A stretch of DNA of 64,000 nucleotides. It comes from Corynebacterium lizhenjunii (GTDB lineage: Bacteria > Actinomycetota > Actinomycetes > Mycobacteriales > Mycobacteriaceae). The stretch's first letter is position 1; the number at the start of each line of letters is the position of its first letter. Positions 7,942 to 17,410 of this stretch are shown here, in pieces. A program made the translations under genes and the position numbers. The stretch is from the NCBI RefSeq assembly GCF_011038655.2, contig NZ_CP064954.1, positions 992,001-1,056,000 of the forward strand. The letters are read 5' to 3'. The notes under the pieces are model-generated. The model had not been told where the DNA came from. It was given only the letters and a program-made list of their open reading frames with translations, and made no database searches.

Positions 7942-9246
7942 CTAAAAAGGGTAAATGTCTAGCGGGTCTCCGGCGCTCACCGCCGTGGCGTAGGCTGCCA
8001 GCGCTGTGGTACCGGCCAGGGAGGCTACGAAGTGACTGCCGATGCCCCCGCTGCTATAAGCCACTGCCTGCGGCCGGGCGCCACTGTAGTCTACGGATAC
8101 CGGAACGACGGCGAGTTTACCTGGTGGTGCGGCAGGGAAATCGCTGGCAGCCTGGGCGGATAGTTGTGGGCGCGCCCACAGAGTGGGTGCGGCTTGTGCG
8201 CCGCTGAGTAGGGCTAAGGCGGGGGCGAGGTAGAGGTGGAAGGAGACAAAGGCGGCCACCGGGTTGCCCGGCAGGCAAAGTACCGGGGTGTCCTTCCATA
8301 GGCCATGGCCCTGGGGTGCGCCGGGTTTTTGGGCGCAGTGGCCAAACCAGGATTGCTCGCTGGTGCTCAGCACGTGGCGCACCACGTCGAAGGCCCCGGC
8401 GGAAATTCCTCCGGTGGTCAGAATAACGTCGTGGTCGGCGCTGAGTTTATCGAAGAGGCCTCGCAGTGCACGCGGATCATCGATACTGTGGTGGGTGCTT
8501 AGCTGTGAATACCCAGCTGCGCGGACTAAAGCGGCGAGCATGGGGCCGTTGGAATCGGGAATCTTTCCTGCAGGCAGGGTCTGTGGTGTCGGTGTGCCTG
8601 GGTGGAGCGGGAGCAGCTCTGCGCCGGAGGAAATAATGGCCACCCGCAAGTTGGGGCGTACCGCAATGGTGGATACTCCGGCAGATAGGAGCGCGGCTAC
8701 GGTTCCGGGATCCACCACCGATCCGGAGGTAGCCAGCACATCGCCCGGCTGCAGATTTTCGCCCCGGGCACGGATATTGCTGCGGCGGGGAGCCCGCTTT
8801 ATGGTCACCTCACTGGGCAGCGGTCCGGGGCCGGCGGGGACATCAGTGTCCTCGACGGGGACAACGAGGAGATCGGGGGTATCGGCAAGCTGAGCAGGAA
8901 ACTCAGGGATGGGGGCGCCGGTCATAATACGCACGGCCTGGCCGGGGGCGGGAAGCTGTGGGGCGGAACCGGCGGGTACATCGCCGCACACGGCAAGTGA
9001 GCGCGGCCCGGCGCCGGCGGCGGGCAGATCGGCGCGGTGGACCAGGAAGCCATCCATGGCGGAATTGGCGTGCGGGGGCACCGGCCAGGTAGCGCGCACA
9101 TCGGCGGCTAGGACACGGCCGCAGGCGAAGACATCAACGGGAATGTGCGCGGTAGCGGTGGGGGCAGCCTGGCTGCACAGCTGCATCACGCGCTGGTAGT
9201 AGGCCTCCGGGGAGGTGGCGCCGGACTGGCCGGAAGAATGGGACAT
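7942..9246 (-). CDS. moeA: Molybdopterin molybdenumtransferase MoeA
   Basis: A 434-residue protein that inserts molybdate into adenylylated molybdopterin, acting after Mog. The domain order is normal: SAMDGF in the N-terminal region (about residue 62), the Mog-like domain with TTGGISAG (about residue 275), LPGNPVAAF (about residue 325), and the C-terminal domain IV. In many homologues the GGxSxG turn is followed by Asp; here Ala-Phe-Asp follows, so the acidic residue is shifted. The coding strand carries a one-mismatch copy of the dispersed word (complement of 8878-8889), read LADT in a variable loop. Confidence 0.92.
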   Translation of the reverse strand: MSHSSGQSGATSPEAYYQRVMQLCSQAAPTATAHIPVDVFACGRVLAADVRATWPVPPHANSAMDGFLVHRADLPAAGAGPRSLAVCGDVPAGSAPQLPAPGQAVRIMTGAPIPEFPAQLADTPDLLVVPVEDTDVPAGPGPLPSEVTIKRAPRRSNIRARGENLQPGDVLATSGSVVDPGTVAALLSAGVSTIAVRPNLRVAIISSGAELLPLHPGTPTPQTLPAGKIPDSNGPMLAALVRAAGYSQLSTHHSIDDPRALRGLFDKLSADHDVILTTGGISAGAFDVVRHVLSTSEQSWFGHCAQKPGAPQGHGLWKDTPVLCLPGNPVAAFVSFHLYLAPALALLSGAQAAPTLWARPQLSAQAASDFPAAPPGKLAVVPVSVDYSGARPQAVAYSSGGIGSHFVASLAGTTALAAYATAVSAGDPLDIYPF

Positions 9247-9272
9247 GATGGTGCCTTGGGGTGTGGGTGGGA

Positions 9273-10409
9273 CTAGCCGCCGATGGCGGACATGGGGCGG
9301 TCGGGCTGGAGGAATCCTTCATCATTGACGCCATGGCCGGGAAGTTTACGCCACATCTCCCCGGCCCAGGCTTGTGCTAGTTCGGCGTCACTGGCGCCGG
9401 CGCGCATGAGGTCGCGCAGGGAGGTCTCCGAATTGCCAAAGAGGCAATTGCGCACGGCGCCATCGGTGGTCAGGCGGGTGCGATCGCAGTCGCCACAAAA
9501 AGAATAGGACACCGAGGCAATCACGCCCAGCTGCCCGGCTGGGGTGGCGGACGCTGTGCGTGGGGTGGCCTCCCACAGTGCGGCGGGGGCGGAACCACGT
9601 GGCTGGGTAGCCGGGGTGAGCGCAAAGTCTTTGGCCAAGGTGGCCAGGATGTCATCGGCGGTAACCATCTGCTCGCGGCGCCACTGTGAGCGCGGACCCA
9701 GCGGCATCTGCTCAATGAAGCGCAGCTGGGCACCGCGTGACAAAGCAAAATGAGCCAGGGGCAGAATAGAATCCTCGTTAACCCCGGGCATGATGACGGC
9801 ATTGATTTTTACCGGGGAGAAGTTTGCCTCCAGGGCGGCATCGATGGCCGCGAGGACTCCGGGTAAGCGGTCGCGGCGAGTCAGTCGCGCGTAGAGCTCC
9901 CTGTCCAGGGTGTCCAGGGAGATATTGACGCGGTCCAGGCCGGCGGCTTTGAGTCCAGCAGCTCGCCGGTCGAGTCCCAAGCCATTGGTGGTCAGCGCCA
10001 CCGTGGGGGCAGTACCAGCCGCGGTACGCAGGTCTTTGGTCGCGGCGATGATGTCTTCTAAGGACTTGCGCAGCAGCGGCTCCCCACCGGTAAAACGGAC
10101 CTGTTCAATGCCCAGCTGGTTTACGCCTAGGGCAATGAGCCGGATGGTTTCGGCATCTGTCAGTGTTTGTGGAGTAGGGATCCACTCTAGGCCTTCGGCT
10201 GGCATGCAATAGGTACAGCGCAGATTGCAGCGGTCAGTCAGTGACACCCGCAAGTCCTTGGCCACCCGGCCGTAGCGGTCGATGAGCGTTTGGGGTGTTT
10301 GTTTGGGTGGCGCCGCGGGCTGCGCTGAGGGCGGCGCCGCGGGCTGCGAGCGCACTAGTGGGTGCGGTAGCGGCAGTGCAGTCGACGGCGTATCCAAAGG
10401 CGGTGTCAT
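9273..10409 (-). CDS. moaA: GTP 3',8-cyclase MoaA (radical SAM)
   Basis: Radical SAM enzyme that begins molybdenum-cofactor synthesis by rearranging GTP. In its 378 residues the SAM cluster motif CNLRCTYC uses Cys61, Cys65 and Cys68. The second cluster uses Cys305, Cys308 and Cys322 (FCGDCDRTRL, RNCLFG). The C-terminus ends in Gly-Gly, which is required for activity in MoaA. The N-terminus (residues 1-40) is a Pro/Ala-rich tail with a duplicated PAAPP unit. AGGAG lies 5 nt before the ATG. First gene of moaA-moeA-moaC-mobA; moaD, moaE and moeB are not in this window. Confidence 0.95.
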   Translation of the reverse strand: MTPPLDTPSTALPLPHPLVRSQPAAPPSAQPAAPPKQTPQTLIDRYGRVAKDLRVSLTDRCNLRCTYCMPAEGLEWIPTPQTLTDAETIRLIALGVNQLGIEQVRFTGGEPLLRKSLEDIIAATKDLRTAAGTAPTVALTTNGLGLDRRAAGLKAAGLDRVNISLDTLDRELYARLTRRDRLPGVLAAIDAALEANFSPVKINAVIMPGVNEDSILPLAHFALSRGAQLRFIEQMPLGPRSQWRREQMVTADDILATLAKDFALTPATQPRGSAPAALWEATPRTASATPAGQLGVIASVSYSFCGDCDRTRLTTDGAVRNCLFGNSETSLRDLMRAGASDAELAQAWAGEMWRKLPGHGVNDEGFLQPDRPMSAIGG

Positions 10410-10490
10410 AGGGCTCCTACTGTAGACGACTACCTACCCAATTTAACACGGAAGTTATGGGGTAAATTCCGGTGCCGGGGTAGGGCGCAG

Positions 10491-10560
10491 CCTGGCGCTG
10501 CCCAGTGCTGCCCAGTGCTGCCCAGTGCTGGCCGGTGTTTGCCAGTACTGCCTAGTATTC
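10491..10560. repeat. Decamer tandem repeat between fadD and moaA
   Basis: Seven 10-base units in exact register. Three are perfect CCCAGTGCTG (10501-10530), flanked by degenerate units CCTGGCGCTG, GCCGGTGTTT, GCCAGTACTG and CCTAGTATTC. The array overlaps the stop codon and last codons of the acyl-CoA ligase and lies about 80-140 bp before moaA. A 10-bp period repeats on one face of the helix, so protein binding is possible. Simple slippage is the default explanation. Confidence 0.8.
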
Positions 10561-12321
10561 CTCGGACTCGAAATCGTCGTATTCTTCCCGGTATCGCTGC
10601 CCGGGGCCTTCTAAGCGAATGATGTTGAAGTCCCCCTCGGCTAGGTGAATGCGCAGGTCCTTCTTATCAAACTTGCCCACGGAGGTCTTATCAATGCTCT
10701 TTGTAAAGGCCCAGTACTCCGGCAGCATCCACCGGGGTAGTTCTTGAGCAAGGCGCTCACGCAGGGCCTCGGCAGTTTCAATGGTGGGGCTGGTCTCTGG
10801 GGTTAAGACAGTCACCGCCAGGGGGCGCTCGCCCCACTTCTTATCGGGATAGCCAATGACGGCGGCCTCGACCACCTCATCGGCGCTCATGATCAGATTC
10901 TCCAGCTGTACGGAATAGATCCACTCGCCGCCGGAGCGGATTACATCCCGCGCACGGTCTTCGACGGTGAGGAAGCCATCTTCGGTAACTGAGCCAACAT
11001 CGCCAGTACGCAGCCAACCATCGGCCGTAAACTTCGCGGCGGCGTTTTCTACGGGCTTGCCACGAAATTCGCTGGCACCGCCCCCAGGGGCAGCCGTGGG
11101 GGAGTCATAATAGGACGCGGTGACCAGATTGCCGCGCACCTGGATTTCCCCGGAGTTGCGGTCTGTTTTGGGCACCACCTGGCCGTCATTGACCACCCGG
11201 TATTGCAGGGAGGCCGGGATACGACCTTGGGAGATGCGATATGCCCAGCGGGCATCGCCACTAGCGCCCTGCGGTGGGCGAGAAACGGAGCCCACCGTGG
11301 AGGTCTCCGCCATCCCCCAGACGTGAATAATGTCTACGCCGTAGCGCTCCTCCCACACCTTGATCAGCTGTGGGGGAACCGGTGAGCCACCGGCAAAAAT
11401 CTCCGTCAGGGACATGCGCTCCGGGGGGTTCTTCAGATAGTGGACAAAAAGCTGGATCCAAATCGTCGGCACGCCGTGAGCCACACGTGGGTGCGTGGAG
11501 GCAATCATCTTTGCCAACGTGGGCGCAGAGACATCAGAGTCCGGCAATACCAGGGGAGTTCCTGTCATAAATGCGGCAAAAGGCACACCCCAGGACAACA
11601 CGTGATAGATGGGGATGCAGCACAAAAAGGTCTCGCCGTGGGTAACCGACAGCGAATCCGTAGAACGCAGCTGCATGGCCTCCAGATAAATTGAGCGGTG
11701 CGAATAGACCACACCCTTCGGCGCGCCGGTAGTGCCGGTGGAATAACACAGTGCTGCCGCGGTGCGCTCGTCCAACTCTGGCCAGGCAAACACGGTGGAC
11801 TTGCCGTCAAGGAGTTCTTCATAGGAATACGTAGCCACCCCAGTGGGCATAGCTGCACGGCACTGCGCCAACGGACCAGTGCCGGTAAATACCACCGATT
11901 TCACTTCCGGCGCGCCCACCAAAATGGCGCCCAACTGGGTGGCTAAGCGCGGATCTGCCACAATGACCTGCGCCTGTGAGTGGTTGATAATGTGGCGGAT
12001 CTGGTCATTCATCAGCTGCTTGTTTAGCGGAGTAAACACCGCTCCCTTACAGCACGTGCCAAACATCACCTCCAGATGCTCAGCACAGTTGTAGAGCAGC
12101 GTTGCCACCCGCTCATCCCCTGTAACGCCCAAATCCTCATGCAGGGCATGCGCCCACGCGGCAGCCCGCGCGCCTACCCCGGCAAAAGTGGACAGCTCCT
12201 GGGGGTCTTCCACTTGGGAATCCCCATGCCAGGTAGTCACGCGGGTTTCCCCGTGCACGCTGGAGCCGTACTCCAGGATGCGAGAGATATTCAAAGGAAT
12301 GTCCTGCATTGTGGAAAGCAT
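10552..12321 (-). CDS. fadD: Long-chain fatty acid-CoA ligase (AMP-forming)
   Basis: Cytoplasmic adenylate-forming ligase of about 589 residues that activates fatty acids to acyl-CoA. The P-loop-like motif YSTGTTGAPKGVVYSH, the GWLRTGDVG block with the adenylate-binding Asp, and the C-terminal catalytic Lys region KTSVGKFDKK are all present. The chosen ATG at 12321 gives the usual N-terminus MLSTMQDIP; an open frame extends further upstream without family similarity, and an ATG at 12309 is an alternative. The acidic tail EEYDDFESEEY is unusual. It is divergent from rho. Which chain length it prefers cannot be told from sequence. Confidence 0.88.
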   Translation of the reverse strand: MLSTMQDIPLNISRILEYGSSVHGETRVTTWHGDSQVEDPQELSTFAGVGARAAAWAHALHEDLGVTGDERVATLLYNCAEHLEVMFGTCCKGAVFTPLNKQLMNDQIRHIINHSQAQVIVADPRLATQLGAILVGAPEVKSVVFTGTGPLAQCRAAMPTGVATYSYEELLDGKSTVFAWPELDERTAAALCYSTGTTGAPKGVVYSHRSIYLEAMQLRSTDSLSVTHGETFLCCIPIYHVLSWGVPFAAFMTGTPLVLPDSDVSAPTLAKMIASTHPRVAHGVPTIWIQLFVHYLKNPPERMSLTEIFAGGSPVPPQLIKVWEERYGVDIIHVWGMAETSTVGSVSRPPQGASGDARWAYRISQGRIPASLQYRVVNDGQVVPKTDRNSGEIQVRGNLVTASYYDSPTAAPGGGASEFRGKPVENAAAKFTADGWLRTGDVGSVTEDGFLTVEDRARDVIRSGGEWIYSVQLENLIMSADEVVEAAVIGYPDKKWGERPLAVTVLTPETSPTIETAEALRERLAQELPRWMLPEYWAFTKSIDKTSVGKFDKKDLRIHLAEGDFNIIRLEGPGQRYREEYDDFESEEY

Positions 12322-12373
12322 GCCCCTAACCTTAGCCAAAACCTGTGCCAACCCTGCCAGAGTGGGGCACACT

Positions 12374-12402
12374 ATGACAGTGCCAGGAAGGTGGTTTATA
12401 CT
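12374..12402 (+). promoter_or_regulatory. Strong candidate rho promoter
   Basis: ATGACA (-35, 12374-12379) and TATACT (-10, 12397-12402) are separated by an ideal 17 bp, upstream of rho on its strand. It would give a 5' leader of roughly 395 nt. Long leaders are usual for rho genes, which are autoregulated by Rho-dependent termination in their own leader. Confidence 0.55.
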
Positions 12403-12805
12403 GGGGTCACGATTGCGCGCGGGCGTTAGGCCGCACAAATAATTTCCTCGCGGGTGCACCCCGCGGTTGGGGAAGGGGCCAGCGAACTATCGCGCAGCAT
12501 TGCAATCGCCGTCACGTTTACTACTCCGCGCCGCTTGCGGGAAACGCATTGTGCACCGCAGGCGCCGCGAGGTTGGCACAGAGTTTATAGGTCGCTTACA
12601 CAGCGTCTGCATAGCAAAGCGTCAGCGTGACACTGGTTCCAGCGGGGCCAAGGTGGACCTCACAAGGTCGTCGCCGCTAGCCCCCACGGTCCGTTTATGC
12701 GTACATCAATTGCGCACCCATACTTTGTAGAGACTTGTCAGGGCCCCGTACCGGCCCCGCCGCGGGCGGGCGCAGCGCTACCCGGGGAACAACGAAAGGA
12801 CATCC
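12403..12805 (+). other. Long untranslated leader of rho
   Basis: About 400 bases without a convincing gene between the rho promoter and the rho GTG. The stretch is GC-rich and has no clear intrinsic terminator or riboswitch fold that I can recognise. It is the likely site of Rho autoregulation. Its last bases carry the ribosome site GAAAGGA before the GTG. Confidence 0.4.
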
Positions 12806-14725
12806 GTGAGTCAAACGGACAACGCCGCACAAGATTATTCAGGCATGAAGCTGCCGGAATTGCGCGCATTAGCCGCAGAGCGGGGAATGAAGGGCATTTC
12901 CACTCTGCGCAAGGGGGAGCTGCAGGAAGCCCTGCGTACCGGCCGGGTGCCTGAGCGGGATAAGCGCCGCGCAACCTTGAAGGCCAATGAGAACGCCACC
13001 GAGCGTGTGGCAGCACCACGCCCCACCGAGTCCGCTGCACACACCACGGCAGAGGCCACTAACGCACAGGCTACTGCAGGGGAGAATAGTCAGGACTCTC
13101 GCGGTGGGCGCCAGCTCGAGGGCCGCACTCGCAGCCAGGCGCGCCGGGGCCGTGGCCGTCCGCGCCGGGACCAGGAGGGCTTTGCCCAGTCTGCCGATTC
13201 CTCCGCAGGTGACTCCGCCCAGTCTGCCGCTGGGTCTGCTGGCCAGCCGGGCCAGGGGGAGCAGGAGGACAACCGGGAGGGCCGCGAGGTGCGCGGTGCG
13301 AACTCCGCTAACCGCTCCCGCCGGGGCCGCCCGCCGCTGCGTCAGGACAGCCGCCAAGATAACCGTGAGGAATCCGGGGCAGACAACCGTCGCTTTGGTG
13401 ATGATGAAGAGGACGGCAACAGCCGCCGCGGCCGCCGGGGGCGCCGCAACAACCGCCGCAACCAGCAGCGTGAGGCACAGGGTGGCAATTACCAGAACGC
13501 TAACCAGGGCAACAACGCCGGTGGGCGCGATAACCAGGTGCGCGAAGGTGATGACCTCCAGCAGGTGGCCGGCATTTTGGACGTGGTGGACAACAATGTC
13601 GCTTTCTTGCGCACCACCGGCTACCGCCCAGGTACTTCGGACGTCTTTGTCAATGGCAATTTGGTGCGCCGTTTGGGCCTGCGCCCGGGTGACGCCCTGG
13701 TGGGCAAGGTCAAGGCCGGTGGTGCCAATTACACCCACGGCAATGGGCGCAACCGCCGCCGCTACAATCAGCTGCTGCACGTCGATAGCGTCAATGGCCT
13801 GACCCCGGCAGAGGCCCGGGACCGGCCAGCGTTTTCTAAGCTGACTCCGTTGTACCCAAACCAGCGCCTGCGCCTGGAAACGGAGCAGAAGAACCTGACC
13901 ACGCGCGTGATTGACTTGGTCATGCCCATCGGTAAGGGCCAGCGTGCGCTGATCGTCTCCCCGCCCAAGGCGGGTAAGACGACCATCTTGCAAAACATCG
14001 CCAATGCGATTGCAACCAATAACCCCGAGTGCTACCTGATGGTGGTGCTGGTGGATGAGCGCCCGGAGGAAGTCACCGATATGCAGCGCTCTGTGCGCGG
14101 CGAGGTCATTTCCTCGACCTTTGACCGCCCACCATCAGAGCACACCCGGGTTGCAGAGCTGGCTATTGAGCGCGCTAAGCGTTTGGTGGAGCAGGGCGAA
14201 GACGTGGTGGTGCTGCTGGACTCGATTACCCGCTTGGGCCGCGCCTACAACAACTCCTCCCCGGCCTCTGGTCGTATACTGTCCGGTGGTGTGGATTCCA
14301 ACGCGCTCTATCCGCCAAAGCGCTTCCTGGGCGCTGCCCGCAACATCGAAAACGGCGGTTCCCTGACCATCATTGCCACCGCCATGGTGGAGACCGGCTC
14401 TACGGGTGACACGGTGATCTTCGAGGAATTCAAGGGCACCGGTAACGCGGAGCTGAAGCTGGACCGCGGCATTTCTGAGCGGCGGATCTTCCCGGCCGTT
14501 GACGTCAATCCTTCGGGCACTCGTAAGGATGAGCTGCTGATGGTGGCTGAGGAAGCCCGCATTATGACTAAGCTGCGGCGCATTCTGTCTGGCTTGGATT
14601 CGTATTCCGCTATTGAGTTGCTGCTCAAGCAGCTGAAGAAGACGCGGTCTAATGGCGAGTTCCTCATGCAGATTGCCAGCTCCGCGCCCATGGCGGCTAC
14701 GGGTAACGAGGAGGATTACTCCTAA
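12806..14725 (+). CDS. rho: Transcription termination factor Rho
   Basis: Hexameric RNA-dependent ATPase/translocase that ends transcription. The protein has 639 residues, against about 420 in E. coli, because residues ~60-250 form a low-complexity insertion rich in Arg, Asn, Gln, Gly and Asp. The N-terminal helical domain ([16 protein letters not shown]) precedes it. The RNA-binding cold-shock-like domain follows ([19 protein letters not shown], ~255-273), then Walker [10 protein letters not shown] (385-393), [12 protein letters not shown], and Walker B with [16 protein letters not shown]. The insertion type is known in actinobacterial Rho. The start is GTG with GAAAGGA upstream. The stop overlaps the prfA ATG by one base (TAATG). 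Confidence 0.97.
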   Translation: MSQTDNAAQDYSGMKLPELRALAAERGMKGISTLRKGELQEALRTGRVPERDKRRATLKANENATERVAAPRPTESAAHTTAEATNAQATAGENSQDSRGGRQLEGRTRSQARRGRGRPRRDQEGFAQSADSSAGDSAQSAAGSAGQPGQGEQEDNREGREVRGANSANRSRRGRPPLRQDSRQDNREESGADNRRFGDDEEDGNSRRGRRGRRNNRRNQQREAQGGNYQNANQGNNAGGRDNQVREGDDLQQVAGILDVVDNNVAFLRTTGYRPGTSDVFVNGNLVRRLGLRPGDALVGKVKAGGANYTHGNGRNRRRYNQLLHVDSVNGLTPAEARDRPAFSKLTPLYPNQRLRLETEQKNLTTRVIDLVMPIGKGQRALIVSPPKAGKTTILQNIANAIATNNPECYLMVVLVDERPEEVTDMQRSVRGEVISSTFDRPPSEHTRVAELAIERAKRLVEQGEDVVVLLDSITRLGRAYNNSSPASGRILSGGVDSNALYPPKRFLGAARNIENGGSLTIIATAMVETGSTGDTVIFEEFKGTGNAELKLDRGISERRIFPAVDVNPSGTRKDELLMVAEEARIMTKLRRILSGLDSYSAIELLLKQLKKTRSNGEFLMQIASSAPMAATGNEEDYS

Positions 14726-15801
14726 TGGCTAGCCAGGTATCTCTGGTCGATGACATTGTCTCTGAGTACCAGGGCATTGAGATGCAGATGGCGGACCCGG
14801 AGGTTGCCGGGGACCAGACGCTGTTTCGCAAATTGTCCAAGCGTTATGCGGAGCTGCGCCCCATCGTGGCGGTGCATGAGGAGCTCACGCAGGCCCGCAC
14901 GGACCTAGCAGACGCGAAGGAAATGGCTTATGAGGACCACGAGTTTCAGGCGGAAGTCGATCGCCTAGGCCCGCATGTGTTGGACCTGGAAGAAAAGCTT
15001 GCGGACTTGCTCGCTCCGCGTGATGAGCATGACTCTGAGGACATCATCATGGAGATCAAGGCCGGTGCAGGCGGCGAAGAGGCCGCGCTGTTTGCCGGGG
15101 ACTTGGCGCGCATGTATGAGCGCTACGCGGACAAGGCTGGGTTTGCCTGGGAGGTCTTAGGTCTTAACGAGTCCGACTTGGGCGGTGTGAAGGACATGTC
15201 CATTTCCTTCAAGTCCAAGACCCCCTCGCGCGACGGTGCGTGGTCGGTGTTTAAGTTTGAAGGCGGCGTGCACCGCGTGCAGCGCGTGCCCGTGACTGAG
15301 TCCCAGGGGCGCATTCAGACCTCCGCGGCCGGTGTGTTGGTCTACCCGGAGCCGGACGAGGTGGAGTCGGTCAATATCGACGAGAAGGACATCCGCGTGG
15401 ATGTCTACCGTTCCTCCGGCAAGGGCGGCCAGGGGGTGAACACCACGGACTCCGCGGTGCGCATTACCCACCTGCCCACCGGACTGGTGGTGACCTGCCA
15501 GAAGGAGCGTTCCCAGATCCAGAACAAGGCCCGCGCGCTGCAGGTGCTGCAGGCCCGTCTGGATCAGATGGAGCGCGAGGCCCGCGAGGCCGAGGCTGGC
15601 GAGCAGCGCGCCTCCCAGGTGCGCACCATGGACCGTTCGGAGCGTATTCGCACCTATAACTGGCCGGAGAATCGTATTACAGACCACCGCATTGGGTATA
15701 AGGCCAATAACTTGGACTCTGTGCTCAATGGTGATTTGCAGGATTTGATTGCGGCTTTGCAGGCCCAGGAGCGCGCCGAGCGCATGGAGGCCGAAGGCTA
15801 G
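14725..15801 (+). CDS. prfA: Peptide chain release factor 1
   Basis: Reads UAA and UAG and triggers peptide release. A full-length 358-residue class I factor with the catalytic GGQ loop in [15 protein letters not shown] (about residues 226-240). The codon-recognition tripeptide region reads PVTESQGRI (PxT of RF1). It starts inside the rho stop codon, which implies coupled translation. The Gln of GGQ is the substrate of PrmC, encoded 18 bp downstream. Confidence 0.97.
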   Translation: MASQVSLVDDIVSEYQGIEMQMADPEVAGDQTLFRKLSKRYAELRPIVAVHEELTQARTDLADAKEMAYEDHEFQAEVDRLGPHVLDLEEKLADLLAPRDEHDSEDIIMEIKAGAGGEEAALFAGDLARMYERYADKAGFAWEVLGLNESDLGGVKDMSISFKSKTPSRDGAWSVFKFEGGVHRVQRVPVTESQGRIQTSAAGVLVYPEPDEVESVNIDEKDIRVDVYRSSGKGGQGVNTTDSAVRITHLPTGLVVTCQKERSQIQNKARALQVLQARLDQMEREAREAEAGEQRASQVRTMDRSERIRTYNWPENRITDHRIGYKANNLDSVLNGDLQDLIAALQAQERAERMEAEG

Positions 15802-15819
15802 GGCTTAAGCTGGAAGCCT

Positions 15820-16662
15820 ATGGCTTATCAATCATATGGACAGGCGCTTCGCGTTGCCGCGGGGCGCCTCCAGCATGCTGGGGTGGCCTCGCCCGAGTGG
15901 GACGCGCGGATTCTGTGCGCGCACCTGATCCACACCGGACACATGGACATCCCCTTGGACCAGGAGCCTATTCCCGGCTTTGAGGTTGCCTTTGAGGCCT
16001 TGGTTTCCCGGCGGGAGGCTCGGGAGCCACTGCAGCACATCTTGGGCGTGGCCTGGTTTGGTCCCCTGGAGTTGGCGGTGGGGCCGGGGGTGTTCATTCC
16101 GCGCCCGGAGACGGAGGTGCTGGCGGACTGGGCGGTGCGCCAGTTGGCTGAGGTTACTGCTCCGCGGGTGGTGGATTTGTGCACCGGCTCTGGCGCGCTG
16201 GCTGCCTATGTGGCCCACTATGTGCCCGCGGCGCAGGTGTGGGCAGTTGAGCTTGCCGATACCGCCTTAGCCTATGCCCGCAGTAACCTGGCGGGTGCTG
16301 GGGTGGAGTTGCTGGCAGGCGATGCCTGCGCGGCCGCGACCTTGGCTGAGCTGGACGGCACGGTAGACCTGATTGTCACCAACCCGCCCTATGTGCCGCG
16401 CAGTGAGGATTTGCAACCGGAGGTCTACGCAGATCCGGACATGGCGGTCTTTGGTGGAGCAGATGGCATGGAGGTCATTCGCAAGCTGGTGCCCACGCTA
16501 GAGCGCCTGCTGGCCCCAGGTGGGCAGGTGGGAATAGAGCATGATGATGCCACAGCGGACCTGGTCTGCGCGCAGTTGGCTGCCAGCGGGAGTTTTGGGG
16601 GCATCGGCAAGCTTAAGGACTTAACTGGGCGCGAGCGCTTTGTCACGGCGGTGCGGCGCTGA
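15820..16662 (+). CDS. prmC: Release factor glutamine methyltransferase PrmC
   Basis: N5-glutamine methyltransferase (280 residues) that modifies the GGQ Gln of release factors. The N-terminal helical recognition domain is followed by the SAM-binding fold with VVDLCTGSGALA (118-129) and the catalytic NPPY (188-191). Near the C-terminus, a variable loop contains GGIGKL (260-265), encoded by an exact copy of the dispersed word at 16600-16611, before the usual DLTGRERFVTA ending. It directly follows its substrate gene prfA. Confidence 0.94.
   Translation: MAYQSYGQALRVAAGRLQHAGVASPEWDARILCAHLIHTGHMDIPLDQEPIPGFEVAFEALVSRREAREPLQHILGVAWFGPLELAVGPGVFIPRPETEVLADWAVRQLAEVTAPRVVDLCTGSGALAAYVAHYVPAAQVWAVELADTALAYARSNLAGAGVELLAGDACAAATLAELDGTVDLIVTNPPYVPRSEDLQPEVYADPDMAVFGGADGMEVIRKLVPTLERLLAPGGQVGIEHDDATADLVCAQLAASGSFGGIGKLKDLTGRERFVTAVRR
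16600..16611 (-). repeat. Dispersed word copy inside prmC
   Basis: Exact GGCATCGGCAAG (complement of CTTGCCGATGCC) with flanks GGG and CT matching the extended consensus. It is read GGIGKL in a loop of PrmC that is poorly conserved between species. Confidence 0.8.
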
Positions 16663-16726
16663 GCCTAGCGGTGCTTCGCCGGGCAGTCGGCGCGGGGTAG
16701 GGTAGGAAAGTCGAAAGGTAACAAGG

Positions 16727-17392
16727 GTGATGGACTCACAGATCTTTGATTGTGCGCGGGAGGACACCCGCGCGGAAGGTATTGAACAGGCAGCCCGCGC
16801 CGTGCGCAGCGGCCGCCTGGTGGTTGTGCCGACGGATACACTTTATGGCCTGGGCTGCGACGCCTTCGACAACCAGGCGGTGGCCTCACTGTTGGCCACC
16901 AAGCAGCGCGGGCCGGATATGCCCGTGCCGGTACTGGTGGGCTCCTGGGATACGTACAAGGGGCTGGTGGCCACGGCTTCGGAGACCATGCAGTTACTGG
17001 TGGAGGCATTTTGGCCAGGCGGGCTGTCAATTGTGGTGCAGCAGGCGCCGTCATTGCCTTGGAATCTGGGGGATACGCGCGGCACCGTGATGCTGCGGAT
17101 GCCGGCGCACCCGGTGGCCATTGAGCTGTTGCGCGAGGTCGGGCCCATGGCGGTGTCCTCGGCGAATATCTCCGGCCAACCCCCGGCGACTACGGCGCTG
17201 GAGGCCAAGGCACAGTTGAGCACCGCAGTGGCCGTGTACCTGGACGGCGGGGTGGCTGAGGTGGGCCAGCCGTCGACGATCATCGACTTGTCCCAGTCCC
17301 GGCCGTACCTTCTGCGTGAAGGGGCGCTAAGCGCTGAGGACATCAGTGCTGTCATTGGCGGGGATGCGCACACGCTGCGCACCCGCCCTTAA
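16727..17392 (+). CDS. L-threonylcarbamoyladenylate synthase (Sua5/YrdC/TsaC)
   Basis: Makes threonylcarbamoyl-AMP from Thr, bicarbonate and ATP for the t6A37 modification of tRNAs reading ANN codons. About 220 residues with the YrdC domain: VVVPTDTLYGLGCDA (32-46), KQRGPDMPVPVLV with the Lys/Arg pair, SANISGQPPATT and the C-terminal STIIDLS. The GTG at 16727 has AAAGG 8 nt upstream; the ATG three bases later is the alternative. It follows prmC and precedes wecA, a conserved actinobacterial order. Confidence 0.92.
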   Translation: MMDSQIFDCAREDTRAEGIEQAARAVRSGRLVVVPTDTLYGLGCDAFDNQAVASLLATKQRGPDMPVPVLVGSWDTYKGLVATASETMQLLVEAFWPGGLSIVVQQAPSLPWNLGDTRGTVMLRMPAHPVAIELLREVGPMAVSSANISGQPPATTALEAKAQLSTAVAVYLDGGVAEVGQPSTIIDLSQSRPYLLREGALSAEDISAVIGGDAHTLRTRP

Positions 17393-17410
17393 GAGCGAGC
17401 AGGCATTGTG

